In this document: in pieces, positions 25,039-33,435 of the stretch
How the letters are laid out: each line of letters starts with the position of its first letter
How positions within the stretch are numbered: the stretch's first letter is position 1
Source of the DNA: Acidobacteria bacterium Mor1
Lineage (GTDB): Bacteria; Acidobacteriota; Polarisedimenticolia; Polarisedimenticolales; Polarisedimenticolaceae
Length of the DNA stretch: 54,482 nt
Assembly: GCA_001664505.1 (NCBI GenBank)
Contig: CP011806.1
Coordinates: 628,842 to 683,323, forward strand
Direction of reading: 5' to 3'
Position numbers and translations under genes: made by a program
Notes under the pieces: model-generated
Databases searched by the model: none
The model's input: only the letters and a program-made list of their open reading frames with translations
Told to the model about the DNA's origin: nothing

Positions 25039-26399
25039 TCGTGATGAAGTTCGGCGGCACGTCGGTCGCCGAGGCGGAACGGATCGTGCGCGTTGCCGAC
25101 ATCGTGCGGGACCGGCTGGATCGCAAGCCGGTGGTGGTGGTTTCCGCTTTGGGGGGCGTGACCGACCTGTTGGTCCGGGCGATCGAGGCCTCCCGAGTCG
25201 GAGACCGTGAGCGGCTCGAGCCCACCCTGGCGGACCTCGAGCGGCGCCATCGCTGGGCGGCCAGCGGTGCGGTAGAGCGCAACGACGTGCGCCACGACCT
25301 GAACCTGGCGCTCGACGCGGTGTTCGAGGACCTGCGCCAGCTGCTCCGCTCGATCCGGATCCTGGGCGAGGTCACTCCCCGCGCTGCCGACACCCTGCTC
25401 GCCTTCGGCGAGCGTCTTTCTTCCCGTATCGTCGCGGCGGCCTTTGCCGAACGGGGAGTGCCGGCCGCCAAGCTGGATGCCCGTGAGGTGATGCTCACCG
25501 ACGATAGTCACGGCGCGGCCGAGCCGGACCTGCCGGGCATCAGGGCGCGATGCGATGAACTGTTGCGGCCGCTGGTCGAAGCGGGCCGGGTGCCCGTTCT
25601 CGGCGGATTCATCGGTTCGACTCAAAGCGGCGAAACGACGACCCTCGGGCGGGGAGGTGGAGACACCAGCGCAGCGGTGTTCGGGTGCGCAATGGGTGCC
25701 GAGGAAATCCAGATCTGGACCGATGTCGACGGATTGATGACCGCCGACCCCAAGCTGGTCGGCGAGGCTCGACTGCTGCGCCGGGTTTCCTTTGCAGAGG
25801 CCGCCGAGTTGGCCTTCTACGGCGCAAAGGTGCTGCACCCGGCGACCATTGCGCCGGCGGTTCAACAGCAGATTCCGGTCTGGGTGCTCAACTCGATGCA
25901 GCCCGATCAAACGGGTACCGAGATTCTCGGGGAACCGGCTTGCGACGCGCCCAAGCTGGCCGCAGTGGCCAGTCGCCGCGGCGTCTGTACTGTGCGGGTC
26001 GCGAGCAAGCGAATGCGGATCGATCCCGGCTTCCTGCCCCGGGTGTTGGATGCCTTCGACCGCCGCGGGCTCGTGCCCGATTTCGTTGTTTCGTCGGAGG
26101 TCGCAGTGACCCTCGTCCTGCCCGAGCGTGACCAGATCGAACAGGCCGCCCGTGACCTGGGAGGTGACGTGGAGGTCCACGTCGGACGGGAGCGGGCGAT
26201 CCTCTGTATCGTCGGGGCGGGGCTCGCGGCGGATACCGAGGTGCGCGGACGGGTGCTGTCCGCCCTGGCCAAGGTCGAGCCGGAGTTGGTCGGCCTCGGA
26301 GGGTCCGCCAGCAGTGTCGGCGCGGTGTTCCCTGCCGCGGGGCTCGAGAGCGCGGTGAGGCGACTGCATCGGGAGTTTTTCGAGGAGGCTGCGGAATGA
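25035..26399 (+). CDS. lysC: Aspartate kinase
   Basis: A 454-residue monofunctional aspartokinase of the long LysC class, phosphorylating aspartate as the first committed step. The start is GTG 25035 (GGAGGG 7 nt upstream), overlapping asd. The kinase core opens MIVMKFGGTSVA (K5, FGGTSV) and contains TTLGRGGGDTSAA near residue 198, where most relatives have Ser before Asp. ACT domains at about 310-454 are expected to confer lysine or threonine feedback. Coupled to dapB by ATGA. Confidence 0.95.
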   Translation: MIVMKFGGTSVAEAERIVRVADIVRDRLDRKPVVVVSALGGVTDLLVRAIEASRVGDRERLEPTLADLERRHRWAASGAVERNDVRHDLNLALDAVFEDLRQLLRSIRILGEVTPRAADTLLAFGERLSSRIVAAAFAERGVPAAKLDAREVMLTDDSHGAAEPDLPGIRARCDELLRPLVEAGRVPVLGGFIGSTQSGETTTLGRGGGDTSAAVFGCAMGAEEIQIWTDVDGLMTADPKLVGEARLLRRVSFAEAAELAFYGAKVLHPATIAPAVQQQIPVWVLNSMQPDQTGTEILGEPACDAPKLAAVASRRGVCTVRVASKRMRIDPGFLPRVLDAFDRRGLVPDFVVSSEVAVTLVLPERDQIEQAARDLGGDVEVHVGRERAILCIVGAGLAADTEVRGRVLSALAKVEPELVGLGGSASSVGAVFPAAGLESAVRRLHREFFEEAAE

Positions 26400-27154
26400 G
26401 GGCCTACCTGGTGGGCTACGGCAAGATGGGCCGCGCTATCGAGACCATCCTGCTCGAGCGGGGCCACACCGTGGCCGGCCGCCTGGAGCGCGGAGAGGCC
26501 CTCGAGATCGATCCCGCGGCCGTGGACGTCGCCTTCGAGTTCACCGAGCCCTCCCAGAGTGAGGCCAACGTCGAGGCGCTGGTCCGGGCAGGCCTGCGGG
26601 TCGTCTGCGGCACCACCGGATGGTCGCCGGGCCGGGGGCTGCGCCAGTCGGTGGAACGGGCCGGAGTCGGGGCGGTCATCGCGCCGAACTTCTCTCTCGG
26701 CATGAATCTCTTCTACCGGGTGCTCGACTCCGCGATGGACGTGCTCGGCGGCATCGAGCTCTACGACCCGTACATCCATGAAATGCATCACCGGGGCAAG
26801 AAGGACGCTCCCAGCGGGACCGCCCACGAGCTGGCCCGCCGGGTCGCCGCACGGCATGGCGGAGGCGCCGAGGCCCATCCGGGCGCGGCGGCAACCGGGC
26901 TGCCCGCGGGCAGCTTTCACGTATCGGCGACCCGGGCCGGCTACGAACCCGGCACCCACACCGTCGGCTTCGACGGTGAGCACGACCACATCACCCTGAC
27001 TCATCAGGCCCGCAGCCGCTCGGTGTTCGCACTGGGCGCCGTGCTGGCGGGCGAGTGGATCCTCGGTCGCACCGGCGTGCACGACTTCACGCCGGTGATC
27101 GACGCTTTGATCGAGCGCGGACAGGCGCGTCTTGGAGGTAACGGTGGCGGATAG
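26396..27154 (+). CDS. dapB: 4-hydroxy-tetrahydrodipicolinate reductase
   Basis: A 252-residue enzyme that reduces HTPA to tetrahydrodipicolinate. The nucleotide-binding turn is GYGKMGRA (8-15), the signature is EMHHRGKKDAPSGTA (about 126-140, with the catalytic His pair and Lys), and CGTTGW precedes it. It is shorter than E. coli DapB (273) by small N-terminal loops. The ATG overlaps the lysC stop, and its end overlaps the dapA start. Confidence 0.95.
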   Translation: MRAYLVGYGKMGRAIETILLERGHTVAGRLERGEALEIDPAAVDVAFEFTEPSQSEANVEALVRAGLRVVCGTTGWSPGRGLRQSVERAGVGAVIAPNFSLGMNLFYRVLDSAMDVLGGIELYDPYIHEMHHRGKKDAPSGTAHELARRVAARHGGGAEAHPGAAATGLPAGSFHVSATRAGYEPGTHTVGFDGEHDHITLTHQARSRSVFALGAVLAGEWILGRTGVHDFTPVIDALIERGQARLGGNGGG

Positions 27155-28043
27155 CAACATGCTGCGCGGAGCGATGACCGCGCTGGTGACCCCCTTCGGC
27201 GATGACGGCAAGCCGGACCTCGCGTCCTACGCCGACCTCTGCCGCTGGCAGGTGGAAGAGGGTATTCACGGCCTGGTGCCCTGCGGAACCACCGGCGAGG
27301 GCGCGACCCTCGACGATGACGAGCATCGCGCCGTCGTCGAGGCCATGGTGCAGGCGGTGGAGGGCCGGGTGCCGGTGGTCGCCGGGTGCGGGAGCAACGA
27401 CACCCGCCGCACCGTCGAGGCGGCCAAGCGCTGCGAGCAGGTCGGCGCCACGGCGCTGCTCGTGGTCTCGCCGTACTACAACAAGCCGAACCGCTCGGGA
27501 ATGATCGCCCACTACAAGGCGGTGGCCGAGGCGACGCCGCTTCCCGTGGTCGTCTACAACGTGCCCGGGCGCACGGGCCAGAACCTCTCCGCCGAACTGA
27601 CCCTGGAGCTGGCCGAGATCGACGGCATCACGGCGGTCAAGGAGGCCTCGGCCGATCTCGATCAGATCGCCACGATCATCGCCGGGCGGCCCGAGGGCTT
27701 CTCGGTGCTCTCGGGGGACGATCCGCTGGGGCTGCCCACGGTGTCCCTCGGCGCCGACGGAATCATCTCGGTGGTGTCCAACGAGGCCCCCGGGGAGATG
27801 GCGGCACTGATCCAGGCTGCTCTCGAGGGCAACTACACCCGGGCTCAGGAACTGCACTACCGGCTGCTGCCCCTGATGCGGGCCAATTTCGTCGAGTCGA
27901 ATCCGGTGCCGGTCAAGACCGCCATGGGGCTGTTGAACCGCTGCAGCGATCGGTTGCGGCCCCCCCTCGGGCCCGCGACCGGACACACCCGGGAGGTGCT
28001 GTCTACCGCACTGGCTGCCGCCGGACTGGAGGCACGCCGTTGA
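27144..28043 (+). CDS. dapA: 4-hydroxy-tetrahydrodipicolinate synthase
   Basis: A 299-residue aldolase condensing pyruvate with aspartate semialdehyde. I start it at GTG 27144, 5 nt after GGAGG (27134-27138), inside the end of dapB. Family residues are GTTGEGATL (about 48-56), the Tyr in YNVPGRTGQN (about 138-147) and the Schiff-base Lys in AVKEAS (about 166). Length and (beta/alpha)8 pattern are normal. Coupled to dapD through TTGA. Confidence 0.96.
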   Translation: MADSNMLRGAMTALVTPFGDDGKPDLASYADLCRWQVEEGIHGLVPCGTTGEGATLDDDEHRAVVEAMVQAVEGRVPVVAGCGSNDTRRTVEAAKRCEQVGATALLVVSPYYNKPNRSGMIAHYKAVAEATPLPVVVYNVPGRTGQNLSAELTLELAEIDGITAVKEASADLDQIATIIAGRPEGFSVLSGDDPLGLPTVSLGADGIISVVSNEAPGEMAALIQAALEGNYTRAQELHYRLLPLMRANFVESNPVPVKTAMGLLNRCSDRLRPPLGPATGHTREVLSTALAAAGLEARR

Positions 28044-28870
28044 GCCCGGAAGCCCTGCGCGCATCGATCGAAGCTGCCGGCGACGGCCTCTCCGCGGCCG
28101 AGGCGCTACCGCTGGTGGAGCGATTGCTCGAGTTGCTCGAAGCGGGCGAGGTGCGGGCCGCCGAACCGACGGACAGGGGCTGGGCGGTCAACGCCTGGGT
28201 CAAGCAGGGGATCCTGCTGGGCTTTCGTCACGGCAACAACGCCGGAGAATCCATCGGACCGTTCCACTTCCGTGACCGGGATACCTTTCCCACCTGGAGC
28301 CCCGAAGGTTCCGGGCGCAACGTCCGGATCGTTCCCGGAGGATCCTCGGTGCGTCGCGGCTCCTTCCTCGACGAGGGGGTCGTGGTCATGCCACCGGCCT
28401 ACGTCAACGTCGGGGCATGGGTCGGTGCGGGCAGCATGGTCGACAGCCACGCTCTGGTCGGGAGCTGCGCCCAGATCGGCAGTGGCGTGCACCTGTCCGC
28501 GGCGGCTCAGGTCGGCGGAGTACTGGAGCCGATCGGCGCCCATCCGGTGATCGTCGAGGACGGCGTATTCGTCGGCGGCGGGTGCGGTATCTACGAAGGA
28601 ACCCGGGTCGAAAAAGGGGCGGTGCTGGCGTCGGGTGTGGTCCTGACTCGCAGCGTGCCGATCTACGACCTGCCCAACGAGACCGTCTACCGGGCCGGCC
28701 CCGGCGAGACCTTGGTGGTCCCGCCCAACGCGGTGGTGGTTCCCGGCACCCGCCCCTCGGACAACCCGTTTGCCAAGCGTCACGGGCTGCAGCTCCAGGC
28801 GCCGATGATCGTCAAGTACCGGGATCCATCCACCGACGCGGCATCGGCGCTGGAGGAGGCCCTGCGTTGA
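28040..28870 (+). CDS. dapD: Tetrahydrodipicolinate N-succinyltransferase
   Basis: A 276-residue acyltransferase (E. coli DapD 274) that transfers succinyl from succinyl-CoA to tetrahydrodipicolinate. The N-terminal helical domain leads into left-handed beta-helix hexapeptides (about 105-225; SMVDSHALVG, VFVGGGCGIYEG) and a C-terminal extension. TTG 28040 overlaps the dapA stop (TTGA) and has GGAGG 7 nt upstream. It shows that this organism uses the succinylase branch. The partner desuccinylase dapE is not in the window. Confidence 0.95.
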   Translation: MSPEALRASIEAAGDGLSAAEALPLVERLLELLEAGEVRAAEPTDRGWAVNAWVKQGILLGFRHGNNAGESIGPFHFRDRDTFPTWSPEGSGRNVRIVPGGSSVRRGSFLDEGVVVMPPAYVNVGAWVGAGSMVDSHALVGSCAQIGSGVHLSAAAQVGGVLEPIGAHPVIVEDGVFVGGGCGIYEGTRVEKGAVLASGVVLTRSVPIYDLPNETVYRAGPGETLVVPPNAVVVPGTRPSDNPFAKRHGLQLQAPMIVKYRDPSTDAASALEEALR

Positions 28871-30003
28871 GCGTTCGCCTCTCGCAGCGCATCTCCGGGG
28901 TGCAGCGCACCCTGATCCGCCAGATGTTCGACGCCGCACCGGCCGGGGCGATCAACCTGGGGTTGGGGCAGCCGGATCTGCCCACTCCCGGAGTGGTCGC
29001 CGAGGCGGGGCACGCGGCGATCGACCAGGGACGCACCGGCTACACCACGACCGCAGGGGATCCGGAGTTGCGGCAGCACATCGCCGCGAACTACCCGGGC
29101 TTCGTCTCCGCGGCCGAAGAAGTGGTCGTCACCGTCGGCTCCCAGGAAGCGCTCTATGCGACCTTCCTGGCGTTGACCGACCCCGGGGACGAGGTGCTGC
29201 TGCCCGATCCGGGCTATCCGGCCTATCCCACGGTGGCGCGGCTGGTGGGCGCAGTCCCGCGTACGTACCCGCTACGGGCGGAGCGTGGTTTCGTCCCCGA
29301 TCCCGACGAGATCGGCGGGTTGATCACGCCGCGGACCCGGGTCCTGTTGCTCTGTTCGCCGTCGAACCCGACCGGCGCGGTCACCGATCCCGAAACCACG
29401 CGAGCGCTGACCGACCTGGCCGCTTCCCGCGGCATCTCATGGATTTCCGACGAGGTCTACGCCGCCTTCGTGTACGACCGGCCGGCGGGGTTTCCCTGGC
29501 AGACCGGAGCGGGCAACGGCGTGGTGGTGTCCAGTCTGTCGAAGAACGTGAGCATGACCGGATGGCGGGTCGGCTGGGCCGCGGCGCCGGCCGAGGTGGC
29601 GACGAAGATCACCGCCGCGCATCAGCATCTGGCGACCTGCGCGCCGAGTATCTCCCAGCGTGCCGCGGTGGCGGCATTCTCCGCCGAAGGCCGAGTGGCG
29701 GAAAGGGAGTACCTTGAGGAGTTTCGCGCCCGGCGAGATCTGATGGAGGGGCTCCTGCGCAAGATACCGGGCGTCGATCCGGGCACACCTGCCGGCGCGT
29801 TCTACATCTTCGCCGACGTGCGGGCTCACGGGGATTCCACCGCGCTGGCCTGGAGGCTGCTCGAGGAGCAGCAAGTGGTCACGGTGCCGGGCGAGGCCTT
29901 CGGCGCGGCGGGAGCCGGTTATCTGCGGCTCTCCTACGCCGCCTCCCGAGAGGCGATCCGCGAAGGGGTCGGGCGGCTGGAACGAATGCTGGGCGGAGGC
30001 TAG
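28867..30003 (+). CDS. dapC: PLP-dependent aminotransferase, probable N-succinyl-diaminopimelate aminotransferase
   Basis: A 378-residue fold-type I aminotransferase of the aspartate aminotransferase family. Markers are GLGQPDLPTP near the N-terminus, SPSNPTGAV (about 159-167), DEVYAAFVY and the PLP lysine in SLSKNVSMTGWRVGW (about 224-238). TTG 28867 overlaps dapD by TTGA with GGAGGAGG 7 nt upstream. The position after dapD points to the amination of N-succinyl-2-amino-6-ketopimelate (DapC). The family is promiscuous, so the substrate rests on context. Confidence 0.85.
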   Translation: MSVRLSQRISGVQRTLIRQMFDAAPAGAINLGLGQPDLPTPGVVAEAGHAAIDQGRTGYTTTAGDPELRQHIAANYPGFVSAAEEVVVTVGSQEALYATFLALTDPGDEVLLPDPGYPAYPTVARLVGAVPRTYPLRAERGFVPDPDEIGGLITPRTRVLLLCSPSNPTGAVTDPETTRALTDLAASRGISWISDEVYAAFVYDRPAGFPWQTGAGNGVVVSSLSKNVSMTGWRVGWAAAPAEVATKITAAHQHLATCAPSISQRAAVAAFSAEGRVAEREYLEEFRARRDLMEGLLRKIPGVDPGTPAGAFYIFADVRAHGDSTALAWRLLEEQQVVTVPGEAFGAAGAGYLRLSYAASREAIREGVGRLERMLGGG

Positions 30004-30014
30004 CTCCGGGGGAA

Positions 30015-30869
30015 CTAGTTCGGCGTGGGTACCGCGTCGCTTCCGGTCTCGTGGGCCTCGAGCAGTTTCTCCAGCAACAGCGCACGCTCCCGAACCATCT
30101 CCCGCAGGTCCGGGTCGTCGTCGGGAAACCCTCCGTAGTAGTCGTGGAGGGTGGAGAGATCCGCGACACTGGCGATCTGCAGCACCGCCCGGGCGCTGGC
30201 TTCACGCACCTCGACGCTGGGATCTCCCATCGCCTCGCGCAACAGCGAGAGCGCCTCTCCACCGATGGCCGCCAGGCCCTCGGCGGCCAGGTCGCGCACC
30301 TCGGAGTCATCTCCCCGAAGCAGATCGTTGAGATAGAAGCGAGCGCGTTCGTTCTTCAGGCGGGCCAGGGTGCGGACCGCTGTTTCGGTCAGTTCCGGGT
30401 GCTCCAGCGCCGCATCGACGATCGCCAGCATCTGGCCGGAAACCCGGCCGAGACCGATCTGTTCGATCGCGTAGCGCTTGGCCTCGACGTTTCCGAACCA
30501 GAGCGCGGCGTCCAGGCCGACGATGTAGCCGGACGGCGTCGCCTCGGTGTTTTGCCGCGCGGCGATCATAGTCACGAGAATCTCGCTGGTCTGCTCCTTG
30601 GCGACTTCGCGAATCCGCCGGGCCATGGCGTCCATGCCGTGCTCCCCGTACTGGATCAGCTCCTTGCGAGCGAAGCGGACAACCTCGTCGTCCCGGGTCA
30701 CGTCGAGGGGCCAGGCGTGGTCGACCAGGAGTTGCGCCCGCTCGGGGATCGAACGGGCGGTGCGCATCGCGAGGTCCAGGGCGGCGATGGAGTCAGCCTC
30801 GTCCGCGGCCTGCAGCGGCCCGGTCAGGGCAGCAAACGTCAGAACAAGAACGAGCAGCATCGAACGCAC
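30015..30869 (-). CDS. Exported HEAT-repeat protein
   Basis: A 284-residue protein. The GTG at 30869, 8 nt after AAGGAG, is preferred over longer or ATG 30860 starts. A signal peptide (SMLLVLVLTFAALTGPLQA) is followed by helical repeats of about 30-40 residues; the last three (about 150-250) have the V-R-x-x-A/A-x-x-A-L pattern of HEAT repeats. A scaffold in the periplasm is the likely role. It converges with dapC, leaving 11 nt, and lies 53 nt downstream of the Mrp gene on the same strand. Confidence 0.8.
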   Translation of the reverse strand: MRSMLLVLVLTFAALTGPLQAADEADSIAALDLAMRTARSIPERAQLLVDHAWPLDVTRDDEVVRFARKELIQYGEHGMDAMARRIREVAKEQTSEILVTMIAARQNTEATPSGYIVGLDAALWFGNVEAKRYAIEQIGLGRVSGQMLAIVDAALEHPELTETAVRTLARLKNERARFYLNDLLRGDDSEVRDLAAEGLAAIGGEALSLLREAMGDPSVEVREASARAVLQIASVADLSTLHDYYGGFPDDDPDLREMVRERALLLEKLLEAHETGSDAVPTPN

Positions 30870-30908
30870 CGGCGGATCTCCTTGCTGGGGAAAGGCTTGG
30901 ATGGTTCG

Positions 30909-30914
30909 ATTATA
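30909..30914 (-). promoter_or_regulatory. Consensus -10 hexamer for the HEAT-repeat gene
   Basis: A perfect TATAAT (minus strand) lies 40 nt before GTG 30869, between it and the Mrp stop. I find no good -35 at 16-18 nt, so strength is uncertain. Confidence 0.45.
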
Positions 30915-30922
30915 GCGCGAAC

Positions 30923-32059
30923 TCAGCGCCCGAACTTCTTGCGGAAGCGGTCGAACACGCTCCCGCCATCGCCGTCGAGGCTGTTCCACACCTCGTGGGC
31001 CACCCGGTTGAAGGCCTGCCCCTGGGGCCCCTCGGGTTGCGCGGCGGCCACGGGCTCGCCGCGGTCGCCGGAATCGCGAATCGCCGGGTGCAGCGGAACC
31101 TCGCCGAGGAATGGGATACCGAGACGGCGGGCGGCGTCCTTGCCGCCGCCGTGGCCGAAGATGTCGCTCCGTTCACCGCAACCGGGGCAGGCGAAGTAGC
31201 TCATGTTCTCCACGAGGCCGAGCAGGGGGACATCTACCTTGCGGAACATCGCGACCCCCTTAACCGCATCGGCCAGGGCCACGTCCTGGGGCGTGGTGAC
31301 GATGACGGCGCCCGCCAGCTGCACCCGCTGCGACATGGTCAACTGGGCATCGCCGGTTCCCGGCGGCATATCGACCACCAGCACATCGAGCTCGCCCCAG
31401 ACGACATCCCGCAGGAGCTGGTCCAGTGCCTTCATCACCATCGGGCCCCGCCAGATGACCGCGGAGTCCTTTTCCACCAGGAAGCCCAGGGACATCATCC
31501 GGACCCCGTGGCGTTCAAAGGGGATCAGGCGGTTCCCGCTCTCGTCGAGGCGGGGACGCTCGTCGACCCCCATCATCAGCGGAATCGACGGCCCGTAGAT
31601 GTCGGCGTCGAGAAGCCCCACCCGGCGGCCCGAGCGTGCCAGGGAGACCGCGAGGTTGACCGCCACGGTTGACTTGCCGACGCCCCCCTTGCCGGAGGCC
31701 ACGGCGATCACGTGCTTGACGCCGGGAAGCAGGCCCGGATCGGCGCCACCGGCTGCGGCGGCGGAGGGGGTTTGGCCGGCCATACGCAGGCCGCTGGAGC
31801 TTGCCGACGCCTGAGGCGTCGTCACGCTGACCGAGACGCTCTCGACCCCGTCAAGGGCGCTCAGGGCCGCGGTGATGGAGTCTCGCAGGGGCTCAACCAC
31901 CGATTCGGAGCCGGGCCCGAGCTGGAGCCGCACCTGAACAGCGCCTCCGTCGACGGCCACGTCTCGAACCGCACCTACCGAGACCACGTCTCGATCGAAC
32001 CCGGGGAAGGGGACTCGCCCCAGCGCTTCGCGAATCTGTTGATCGCTCAGGCTGCTCAT
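30923..32059 (-). CDS. apbC: Mrp/ApbC-family Fe-S cluster carrier ATPase
   Basis: A 378-residue protein fusing an N-terminal MIP18-like (DUF59) domain (about 3-82) through an Ala/Ser linker to a P-loop Mrp/NBP35 ATPase. The deviant Walker A is SGKGGVGKST (122-131), switch regions include DADIYGPSIP (151-160) and DMPPGTGD (230-237), and the cluster-binding CPGC is at C291/C294. It delivers 4Fe-4S clusters to apo-enzymes in the cytosol. Length and order match housekeeping Mrp. No Shine-Dalgarno precedes ATG 32059. Confidence 0.94.
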   Translation of the reverse strand: MSSLSDQQIREALGRVPFPGFDRDVVSVGAVRDVAVDGGAVQVRLQLGPGSESVVEPLRDSITAALSALDGVESVSVSVTTPQASASSSGLRMAGQTPSAAAAGGADPGLLPGVKHVIAVASGKGGVGKSTVAVNLAVSLARSGRRVGLLDADIYGPSIPLMMGVDERPRLDESGNRLIPFERHGVRMMSLGFLVEKDSAVIWRGPMVMKALDQLLRDVVWGELDVLVVDMPPGTGDAQLTMSQRVQLAGAVIVTTPQDVALADAVKGVAMFRKVDVPLLGLVENMSYFACPGCGERSDIFGHGGGKDAARRLGIPFLGEVPLHPAIRDSGDRGEPVAAAQPEGPQGQAFNRVAHEVWNSLDGDGGSVFDRFRKKFGR

Positions 32060-32076
32060 GCGCTCGCGAATTGGCG

Positions 32077-32109
32077 GGCCGGGGGCATCCGTGAGGGGTG
32101 CCCCCGGCC
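32077..32109 (-). terminator. GC-rich terminator-like hairpin
   Basis: A perfect 11-bp stem (32077-32087 with 32099-32109; GGCCGGGGGCA and its complement) with an 11-nt loop, placed just after the beta-barrel stop. There is no T-tract, so efficiency as an intrinsic terminator is uncertain. Confidence 0.5.
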
Positions 32110-32123
32110 GGCCGGAAAGCCGA

Positions 32124-33383
32124 TCAGAAGTGGTAGGTCAGGCCGCCGTAGAAGCCCTCGTAGAGCACCGAGCGCTGCTCGAACTCCACGCCCGCCGAGA
32201 CGATCTCGCCGTTGGGGTTGGTCGTCACCTCGCCGGGGCGCACGTCGATTCCGGCATCATCGAGCCGGCTCAGACGGATCCCGCCCCGGAGTTCCAGGAC
32301 CTGGGGACGGGGCTTGCCCGGCTTGGGTGCACGGGTCCAGACGTTCCAGCGGATGCCGAGAGCGGCCTCGACCGCCAGGGAGTTGACCCCGACGTTCTCT
32401 GCGACGCGACCGATCGAGACGTCTTCCTGGCGAATCCGCAGGAAAAGCGGGGTCGGCACGATGATGTCCGGATCGAATTCGGCGATCTCCGAGTACGGGG
32501 GAGCGAGCACCCGCTCGAAGTTGCCGCCGGAATCCAGCAGCACGTAGCGCCGGGTGGTCGAGTTGTACTCGACGTCGACGTCGCCGCGAAGCAACGCCAC
32601 CCCGACTTCGGCGTCGAAGAAGACCTTGTTGTCGTGGAGGTTGATCGCGGCGCGCAGGCCGATCGACGGGCCACGGGCCTTGTACTGCGAGTCGGAGAAT
32701 GCCCGGTCATCGAGAGGATCGAGGGTGGTCGGGCAGGGGACGCCGCCGGGGGTATCGCACAGCGGCGGAAGCAGCGGCGGCAGTCCGGGGACCAGGGCGC
32801 TGTAGGAAGCACCCTGTTTGCGTCCGTGGAACACCCGGCGCCAGCCCGCGTTGAGCTCGACGTTGTAGTTGTCGTTGTCGGCCAGCTTGCGGAAGTAGTC
32901 GATGCGGAAGTCGCGCAGCTTGGTTTCCGCGCCGTAGGAGAAGGCGTCGGAAAGGCCGTCATCGTTGAAGCCGGCGTGGAGCGGGAAGGTCAGCGTCTGG
33001 CCGAAGATGAAGCGGCCCGGCGTGCTGCCGGAGAGCTCTTCGAAATCGCGGTGGTCGTAGTACGAGACCGCGATGCCGCCGAACTCTTCGCTGACCTGAT
33101 AGGTGAAACGGTAGCGCTGGTGCGCCTGGGTCCCGTGCTCGACTTCGATGAGGGTCGTGTCCAGCGGGTTCGCCTCGTCGATGCGGGTCGCGCCGACGTA
33201 GTTGGTCCCGGCGAGCTGGGAAGTCCAGGACTCGACGGTCACGGTCATGGCACCCTTGGACGTGGATGAGCCGGTGTCGCTCGATTCGTCACCGTCACCA
33301 TCGTCCTGGGCCATGCAGAGGCCGGCGGTGGCCAGCATCAGCAGGACGAGCAGTCCGGTTTTCAACACGCGGTCCGTATTCAT
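32124..33383 (-). CDS. Outer-membrane beta-barrel protein
   Basis: A 419-residue exported protein starting at ATG 33383. The signal peptide (LLVLLMLATAGLCMAQ) precedes an acidic Asp/Ser linker. The rest alternates hydrophobic and polar residues in strands separated by charged turns, with many Tyr/Phe/Trp, and ends in Tyr-His-Phe: a C-terminal aromatic typical of Bam-inserted barrels. About 12-14 strands seem possible. Function unknown; no TonB box or plug. The lipoprotein gene just upstream (52 nt apart, same strand) may be its partner. Confidence 0.78.
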   Translation of the reverse strand: MNTDRVLKTGLLVLLMLATAGLCMAQDDGDGDESSDTGSSTSKGAMTVTVESWTSQLAGTNYVGATRIDEANPLDTTLIEVEHGTQAHQRYRFTYQVSEEFGGIAVSYYDHRDFEELSGSTPGRFIFGQTLTFPLHAGFNDDGLSDAFSYGAETKLRDFRIDYFRKLADNDNYNVELNAGWRRVFHGRKQGASYSALVPGLPPLLPPLCDTPGGVPCPTTLDPLDDRAFSDSQYKARGPSIGLRAAINLHDNKVFFDAEVGVALLRGDVDVEYNSTTRRYVLLDSGGNFERVLAPPYSEIAEFDPDIIVPTPLFLRIRQEDVSIGRVAENVGVNSLAVEAALGIRWNVWTRAPKPGKPRPQVLELRGGIRLSRLDDAGIDVRPGEVTTNPNGEIVSAGVEFEQRSVLYEGFYGGLTYHF

Positions 33384-33435
33384 GGGCCCCCCCGGGTTCT
33401 CTTTCTCTCTGGAACGGAAGCTATCGGAACGCAAG

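Noticed and set aside
25035-26399. Bifunctional aspartokinase-homoserine dehydrogenase
   Set aside because: At 454 residues the protein ends after the ACT domains.
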